DNA from: Cryptomeria japonica | Taxonomy: Eukaryota; Streptophyta; Pinopsida; Cupressales; Cupressaceae | Direction: 5' to 3' | Assembly: GCF_030272615.1 (NCBI RefSeq) | Contig: NC_081408.1 | Coordinates: 612,133,673 to 612,197,672, forward strand | DNA length: 64,000 nucleotides | Shown here: one piece after another, positions 57,314 through 64,000 of the stretch | Layout of the letters: the number at the start of each line of letters is the position of its first letter | Numbering within the stretch: the stretch's first letter is position 1 | The notes under the pieces: generated by a model | What the model saw: only the letters and a program-made list of their open reading frames with translations | Told to the model about the DNA's origin: nothing | Database searches by the model: none | Made by a program: the position numbers and the translations under genes

Positions 57314-58851
57314 CGATCTAAACATGGCATATGCCACATTTTTGTATAACTTTTATTGCCTTAGCATATATGCTATTTTTGTATACATACCAGCTTATTG
57401 TGCATTTTGATATATATATATATATATATATATATAAGTTGACATTCGATCAAATTTGTTGATTTTACAAATGTCTTTACACTTTGAAACTTAAATATTT
57501 ACAATTGAAATGTGATCCAATTATAGCATATTGTGGATTTATGAAATTAAGATCCAATAGAATTTATTATTTTTTACAATAGGCTCTGCATAGTGGTAGG
57601 AGTCATGATCATTACATGAAATTTGTTTGACAATTTTATCATTGGTGTGCATCCAAATCTTGTAATGTGTATACTATATTTTTGTATATTTTCAAGTTGA
57701 AGACGCATCAGTCATGAGGCACACATATAGACATGTTGAAAACATATTAGACATGAAGCAATCATATGAATACATAAGACATATGAATACACTCAAGCAT
57801 AAAGTAACTCCTTCTAGTCACATAAATCTGTCCATTTTAATTAAATGAATATTTACTATTTATTTGATTATTTATCCACTAGCCAACAGTTAATTAAATT
57901 AACATTTAATTAATTTATCTTCAACCATTCTCCTATTAATTAAATAAATTATTTAATTTATTTAAATTAATTCATTAAACCAAATTCATAATCAATTAAT
58001 TGAAAAAATCCTATTTATTTAATTTAACCCCCTTTCCTCTTTTAAATAAATAAAATAAAACATTTATTTAAATCATTAAAATCCCCCCCACTTGCATTCT
58101 CCTACAAATGCAAGTTGCAACCATAATTAAAATAAATTAATTTTATTTTAATTTAAATCCTATTTTCCTTCACCCACCAAATCCATTTGCAATCCTAAAT
58201 CCCCTTCTAGACCCATCTAACCACTTTCTAACCATTCCTAATTATCCTAATGCATCCCCTAATTATTGTCACATTCCTAAGCAACTTGAAGTCACTTCTC
58301 AAAGACTCCAAAGTCTTTGAAAAGCATTTGATGCTTTATGTGTTCAACAAGCTAACCTCTAAAGTATTCCAAACCACTAATAGCTCTTACATGGCCATTA
58401 ATGGCTCTTACATAACCATTTATGGTTAAATCCACTTGCTCCCATGGTTAGAGACTTTACCTCTAACTCAACCCTCATGTAACCCATGGGTCTCTTCAAG
58501 CATTTATTGCTTTGACCATGGTTATCCTCACTAACTCTTGCGCAAAATTTTATCCATTGGAAAAAGACATTATTCCTTGAATAATGAATTTATTCATTCA
58601 ACTCAACATTAACCTTACCTCCCAAGTTAACCCTCAAGTCATGTCAACCATTTAATGCTTCTTCCCTCTCCCCTCAACCCATCTCATGTTGACATTTGTC
58701 ATCCTGGGATTGGGTTGAAAATTCTCACATGGATCTTAAGCCCTTCAATCCTGACCTTTGTTGAGATTGTTCAATCTCAACCTTCCATTGCTCCATTTTA
58801 CCTATAAATAGAGCTCATTTCTTCATAATCCAGATCCTGAAAGCTTGTATG
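57314..58851 (+). other. Region left of solo LTR I, probably in part element H LTR
   Basis: AT-rich, with a (TA)n run at 57412-57435 and TTTAATTAAT words. Near 58790-58851 the sequence gains promoter-like character. Because solo LTR I is inserted between 58851 and 60059 and the sequence resumes into an LTR end at 60503, the right part of this region is probably the LTR of element H. I could not find its left end. Confidence 0.35.
58803..58810 (+). promoter_or_regulatory. Possible TATA box of element H LTR
   Basis: TATAAATA on the plus strand, upstream of the solo LTR I insertion point and in the orientation of element H. Judged by sequence only. Confidence 0.3.
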
Positions 58852-60058
58852 TGTTACTACTTATCAAGTTGCCATTAGTTTTATATCCAAAGTCATTCTA
58901 TATACTCTAGTCGGTTATTACTACCGAATCATGCAATCGGTAAGCACATAGCAGTCAGTATGCAAAGTTTAGTCGGTTATAGAAGAAAGCAGTCACATAG
59001 CCCAGTATGCACCGAGCTGTCTACCGAGTATCATTCTATGTCTACCGAGTAGCAAAGATAATACACCGAGTTGATATACACTGAGTGAAACGTGTTACCA
59101 GATTCACTAAACCTGGACACACATATGAAAACATGTTACAAGATTAAGGAACATAGAACCATTATCACATTGGAAATTGCACTTAAAGATTATGTATGAT
59201 TTTGAGGTCATATAACCAATGGAATATTGTGTATAGTTATTCATTCGAGAAATCATGTTTGTAAGATCGAAGCAATGAATCAGATCACCGACATAAGAGA
59301 TCTATTTATACAGCATGGATTAAAGATAAAAATGTAAGATATGAATATACACAAGTGTATGAAGCAAGACATGGATGGTGCATGAGAAAGCACTAAGTGT
59401 TATGACTGTTACAGAGACACAGAGGTCACTAAGAAGAATTTCAGAGAACAGTCTAAGAACAGAGTAAACAGAAGGGTTTACCGAGTTACTTTATGGATTA
59501 CTGAGGTATGCTATAGGCAATGTAATCTTATTTTGAGCACATAGAATCTACTATAACATTCTAGATGTAAAGTTGCAAATAGTTGTAAAGATTTTATTGA
59601 AAATTTTGAATTTGTAAGAGAAACCTTTAACAAGGTAAAAGACTCTAATCAAGTCTATAAATTGTGAAGCCTCTAACCAGGTACAACATTTAGATTAAGT
59701 GTTGTAAAATCCTTTAGCAAGGTAGATCTAATAGATCTTGATACTCCTAATAGGGTAAGCTATCAGAAATAGCTAAACATGTAGCTCTAACCAAGCAACC
59801 TTTATTATTGCAGTAGTGAAGTTGTGGGTGTCATCCCCACTATAGTTTTTCTCTCTAACCAAGAGTTTCTGTGTAACCAAAATATATGTGCTATGGAGTG
59901 AATCATGTATGATTGTTATTTATTTGTTTTAGCTTTATGTTATGTTACAACAGTTTTTGGTTTATGCATAACAGTAAAGATATTGTTGATAGAAGGATTT
60001 GAAGTACTGATTCACCCCTCCCCTCTCAGTACATTAGCTTTCCATATTGGGCCTAACA
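58852..60058 (+). mobile_element. Solo copia-type LTR I
   Basis: 1207 bases starting TGTTACTACT and ending GGGCCTAACA, so the tips TGTTA and TAACA are inverted repeats. GTATG lies on both sides (58847-58851 and 60059-60063). The C-rich U5 mark ATTCACCCCTCCCCTCTCAG near 60010-60029 places it with the copia LTRs in this window. No internal region is attached. The short ORF 59905-60087 is incidental. Confidence 0.8.
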
Positions 60059-60505
60059 GTATGCATTTAACCTATAGTGAATTTTAGAGAGTATTAAGCA
60101 CAATCATCTCACATTGTTATTTTGGGCTAAAATTAATCTTAGTTAATTACATAATATATCATTTTAGCTTGTTCACATTTGCATTTTCATGATCATTCAG
60201 TTTATACTCTTGAATCTCCATAAGACATCCAAAAAATAGTGCAAAAAGCTATTAAGAGATACACTCATTTGGGAATTTGGAGAGGAGAGGAACAAGGGAG
60301 GAGAACCTACAAGCATGGTGGAAGGCATTTGGAGATGCCTTGTTGCATTTTTTTTCTTTGTTAAATGCTCTATTTTTCTTTTAGTTTCTCTCTTGATATG
60401 CTTGCTTAGGATAGTGTTTGAGCTTTGATTTTATAACATTAACAATCTTGTTTGTTGTTTGTGTTTGTTTATCCTAACAATCCATCCTTTTTGTAGAGCA
60501 TCATT

Positions 60506-60526
60506 TGGTGAATTTGACGTGAATCC
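60506..60526 (+). promoter_or_regulatory. Element H primer-binding site
   Basis: TGGTGAATTTGACGTG followed by AATCC, two bases after the LTR end CA at 60502-60503. It differs from element A's site at two positions, both C to T. Confidence 0.65.
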
Positions 60527-60640
60527 AAGAGCAACCATTTTGAAAACTACTAACTTTTTCAATGTTTTAATTGACACACAGGTCATTCTCTTGCACTTTT
60601 TTTCTCGCTTTAGCGCCTTCGTAAATTGATACTTTAGTGC

Positions 60641-60682
60641 TATTGTTCCCACTAATAGCGCTATTGTTCCCACTAATAGCGC
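60641..60682 (+). repeat. 21-bp repeat with AGCGCT core, start of a degenerate array
   Basis: Two identical 21-base units (TATTGTTCCCACTAATAGCG plus C). Degenerate AGCGCTATTG words continue to about 60930. The core AGCGCT is self-complementary. Confidence 0.75.
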
Positions 60683-60999
60683 TATTGTCCCCAAACTGGC
60701 GATATCGTACATCTTCTAGCGCTATTGATCCTAAAATAGTGCTATCGTTCCTAGTATTAGTGTTTTTGACTCTCTATTTGACAGAGTTAAGTTTGTTGAA
60801 AATGGTTCTTTTAGCACTATTGTCTCTTTATTTAGTGCACTCGCATTTCTTTTAGTGCTATTGTCTATACTATTGCGCTTTCGTGTTAAATAGCGCTTAT
60901 GTTTTTCAGATAGAGTAGCGCTATTTTAACAGAGAGTTATAAGTAAATTCCTTGTAACCAAAAAACCAAAAATTTTAGGCTTGTAGAAACCCACCAAAA

Positions 61000-62452
61000 C
61001 ATGCGGATTTTTCTAACTAATTATCTTTTGTGCAGGTTTTGACTAACCCCTACAATATGATTTTTAGCAATTTTAGCTTAGGAAGTAAATTTGTTCATAT
61101 TGATAACTTTATCTTTCAATTTAGGATAAAATAAATTCATTTCCCTTTTGGGTTAAAATCAACTACACTTTCATTTGGAGTTTTAAAAAAAGAACCACAT
61201 CTTTCGTTTCGAGCTCTAGAAAAGAATCACACTTGTTTAAAGTTAAAAAGAATCACAAAAACAAACACACAAAATTCTTTTTTTGCGAAGTTAAGAATGA
61301 ATTCTTTTGGTGCTTAAAATAAACAAGGCAAATTTTATTTCTTGCATGAAACTAAAATTCACAATCAACACTTCATTTTTTGCAAGTTAAAAAGAATCCC
61401 CAATTTGTCAAATTTGTTCTCAAATCAATTTACTTCAAACAAAACATGGTCTTGATTCAGTTGACCAGGATTTCCAATCCGTAGATTACAAAAATTTTTG
61501 CCATTGAAGGATAAAAAGAACACCATTTTTGTTGGAGCAACATCTCCAAATAGTTAGATCACATTGCAATGAAAATCAGTTAAAAAGAACAAGTGTTTTT
61601 CGTGATTGGCACATTTGTGCAAAGTTTGTCAAGTGGTCCTACCTCTAACACACACTATCCTCTCCCTTGTCTTTCATGGTCCTAGGTGCAAGAGAAAAGT
61701 GTTAGTAACACTCAAATTTTATCTTTTTAAGAGAGGCCTACCAAGAGACACATCACTCTTGGGAATGACCTCACGTGGTAAATCCTTCGAGCTGCTATAA
61801 AAATCAGCTTTGAGCAAAAGTTGTAGCCTTGGGTATAGTTGTTCCTATAGTGTAACTTTCTGAAAGGACAAATGGGCCCCACCAAAAGTTACAAGGGTCT
61901 TAAATGAGTCACTATAGAGTGAACTTATTTCCAAAAACATCAAAAATTACTAGATACCTTTTTATGTAGAAACCCACCCGTTCTATTGATTGAGAATATT
62001 TGTGATAAATTAAGTGCTAGAGCATAGATGGTTTTTCTCCCAAGATACTCACCATACATATTTCCTTGAGTAGAAACATAGCTTTTTGAAAGGCTAATTT
62101 TAGTTTGATAAAATTGGTGACTCCCCCATCATAGGGATCATCTATTTGTTATGCTCATGCAAGACTTAGTATATCACATCCTTACCTGCCACAATGGGAT
62201 TCATAAGGTATGTAGTACCAAAGTTGAAGAAATATCAAGATGTGGGCTGAAATTATCGCAACTACCCATTTGACCTTAGGGATAAAGTGTGTTTGAAGTG
62301 TCTTCATTTTGTGTCAAGACTAGTGACAACTGAGCCGACTTTAGGATTTTTTGTAAAAACATACACAAAAACATTTCGAAAGAGGGTCAAAAGTTCAAAG
62401 GTTGGGTTGATTTAGACCCACACCTATTTGTGCCTTTTGAGGAAACATCATT
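61000..62452 (+). other. Element H leader, no gene seen
   Basis: An A- and T-rich leader without a convincing ORF; the short open frame at 61606-61800 shows no recognisable character. Confidence 0.45.
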
Positions 62453-62977
62453 GTGTTTGTGTGCTTGCTCTGTTTTCTTGTTAAACAAAATCAAAAACCA
62501 ATTAAAAAACAAGTATTCATCCAACACAAAATTTTCAAAAACCAAAATTTGGCAAAAATTAAAACAAAGTGCAAAAACCAAATATCAAATTATATGACCA
62601 TCCTTCACATTTTGAGAAAGAGTTATCTTCATAAACATATCAATTTGAAGAAAAGACCATTAACCTCAAAGGAATTCATCAAAAGAAGGAAATTTTTCTA
62701 TCTCAAAAGACAAATTTTTTTCTCACATAGAGCCTTCTTGCGCCACATGCATCTATATCTTCAAGGAAAATCTAGCAAGTTTGATCAAGAGTCTCTAAAC
62801 TGTAGAGCTTTTACTCAATATAGAGCTTTGAGTTATCATAAAAACAAAGGAGGCAAAATCAATCTTGCCTTCTTTCTAGACATTTGCATCACATATAACA
62901 TAGCTCGGGAAGAACCACCAACCCCCAAGAGAGAAGAGGAAGAATTTGTCCCATTTGTAACACAAAGTTTTTATTGA
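62453..62977 (+). CDS. ORF upstream of gag in element H, unknown function
   Basis: An unbroken 174-codon frame in the long leader. It is basic and rich in lysine, phenylalanine and histidine (RRKFFYLKRQIFFSHRAFL), ending with an acidic KREEEEFVPFV stretch. I recognise no domain. Some plant gypsy lineages (Tat/Ogre) carry an extra ORF before gag, which makes a real gene possible; an incidental open frame in AT-rich sequence is the alternative. The start codon choice is not supported by anything but its position. Confidence 0.35.
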   Translation: MFVCLLCFLVKQNQKPIKKQVFIQHKIFKNQNLAKIKTKCKNQISNYMTILHILRKSYLHKHINLKKRPLTSKEFIKRRKFFYLKRQIFFSHRAFLRHMHLYLQGKSSKFDQESLNCRAFTQYRALSYHKNKGGKINLAFFLDICITYNIAREEPPTPKREEEEFVPFVTQSFY

Positions 62978-63407
62978 AGTTAACATTCCATCCATTCTCA
63001 CATTCATACATCTTCAATCCATTCCAACTCTCGAAACATAAAGAGGTCTTGTCCTAGGTTCTTTTTAGATATTGCTTGAATAAAAACTAACACATCACTT
63101 TTTAGAGTGTCTCTACATCTAGGATAAACTCATCCTAAGAGGCATTTCTACATAGGTTAAAACTAGTCTATGAGTGCATCCTCTCATTACTAGCTAGCTT
63201 GGTCTATAACACATCTCAGGCCTCTCTATACCTTATCATATCAAACATTGTCAACAAACACAAAAGCAATTCACAAAAGGACTTTGGTAACATCTACCTT
63301 TAGTGTTAGAGATCCATATGCTAAACACTTCACCAAACATTTATCTCTCATTCCATCACCAACTCATAATCATTTTCACCAAAATTCAACAACAACTTTC
63401 AAACAAA

Positions 63408-64000
63408 ATGGCTCAAACCAGATCAAGGTCTAGACAACTAGAGATCAAGGAGGAAGAGGAGGAAAATCTCAATGAATTCCAAGAATCTCTTGGAGGAAAC
63501 ACAAATGATGAAAATCCTAGTACTCCCACTCCTGAAGCAATAGAGAGGGCACAACACAACCCCCTCTTCAATCAACTTTTTGATGAAATCCTCAAAAACA
63601 ACACTGATGCTCACTTTTTGAGACTTTCTCAAGAGGGAGTGAAACTACCCTCTGATTTTAATACTGCACAATTATGGCAAGCATCAGAACACCATAGTTG
63701 TAATGAGGGTGGAAGAGGTCAAGATAATTTTAGATATGACCTTCATCAAGGAAATACCCCACATCCTCCTCCTAATGACATTGACATGTTGAGGCAACAA
63801 GTCAAGAATTTAACCCAACAACTCCACAATGGTGTGAAAACTACCCAATTTTCACTTAATGATATTTGTCCCTATCCCTTTGATAGGAATCTACATATCC
63901 CACCTTTTCCACGAGGGTTTGAAACACCTAAGTTTGAAAAGTATCGAGGAAAAGGAGAACCTCAAGATCATGTCCAAGAATTTCACTCAGCTTGCCTAGA
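63408..64000 (+). CDS. Element H gag, open to the window edge
   Basis: ATG at 63408 begins MAQTRSRSRQLEIKEEEEEN and the frame stays open for all 197 codons to the window end. It continues with an acidic N-terminal part, DMLRQQVKNLTQQLHN (coiled-coil-like), and PPFPRGFETPKFEKYRG then KGEPQDHVQEFHSACL, the start of the Retrotrans_gag core. The product would form the particle shell. Absence of stops contrasts with every other element here and points to a younger insertion. The 3' part is outside the window. Confidence 0.8.
   Translation, partial: MAQTRSRSRQLEIKEEEEENLNEFQESLGGNTNDENPSTPTPEAIERAQHNPLFNQLFDEILKNNTDAHFLRLSQEGVKLPSDFNTAQLWQASEHHSCNEGGRGQDNFRYDLHQGNTPHPPPNDIDMLRQQVKNLTQQLHNGVKTTQFSLNDICPYPFDRNLHIPPFPRGFETPKFEKYRGKGEPQDHVQEFHSACL

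Larger units (their letters stand above)
60064..64000 (+). mobile_element. Element H: plus-strand gypsy retrotransposon, 5' part
   Basis: An LTR end is read at 60503 (GAGCATCA), followed after TT by TGGTGAATTTGACGTG at 60506, the same primer-binding site type as in A, E and G but on the plus strand. A long leader (60527-63407) precedes an open gag that leaves the window at 64000. The rest of the element lies outside. The leader holds AGCGCT-type repeats and a separate 175-codon frame. Confidence 0.7.

Overview
This window looks like intergenic DNA of a large, repeat-rich seed-plant genome. A conifer or other gymnosperm is most likely, judging from long nested LTR retrotransposons, Ty3/gypsy leaders of several kb, copia LTRs carrying a C-rich run near the U5 end, and AT-rich spacers. 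That placement is an inference; I see no species marker. There is no operon, no CRISPR array and no tRNA or rRNA gene that I can recognise.

Layout. 1-4595: decayed LINE on the minus strand. 5224-29850, minus: scattered exons of one old multi-exon gene, here called gene X, with motifs CCC..H.E, ISDD..HD and WSDGCA. Element A (5725-23967; target-site duplication, TSD, CAACT) splits it near an intron, and element D (25775-28960; TSD AAAAA) lies inside an exon. A is itself a nest: copia B (9650-16298; TSD GTGTG) sits in solo LTR C (8583-16362), which sits in an LTR of A. 30568-42796: gypsy-type element E (TSD ATATT), with the coding-free 4.5 kb insertion F (32485-37025; TSD CTAAT) inside it. 43415-44090: copia remnant. 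44196-44773: short exon-like blocks. 45022-57308: gypsy element G (TSD TATAT), holding an intron-bearing plant-mobile-domain pseudogene on the opposite strand. 58852-60058: solo copia LTR I (TSD GTATG), apparently inside the LTR of a plus-strand gypsy element H, whose primer-binding site is at 60506 and whose open gag runs off the right edge.

How the parts relate. A, E, G and H share a TGGTGAA-type primer-binding site. A, E and G also share a polypurine tract and LTR tips, so they could use the same machinery, yet they carry different parts of the polyprotein: E has gag plus protease and no reverse transcriptase; G has protease, reverse transcriptase, RNase H and integrase ends but no gag and no integrase core; A has protease and a repetitive ORF. 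Copia B lost its reverse-transcriptase active-site box by a small deletion, and D is a short copia-type element with an unrelated coiled-coil ORF. Only H could still be coding-competent.

Decay has a signature: most in-frame stops in LINE ORF2, copia B, D, gene X and the PMD pseudogene are TAG where the family context expects CAG or TGG. This fits deamination of methylated cytosine in CHG context. A GC-rich dyad (AGGGGCACCATGCCCCT type) recurs in several otherwise different LTRs. All coordinates and similarities were read by eye; no database search was run.
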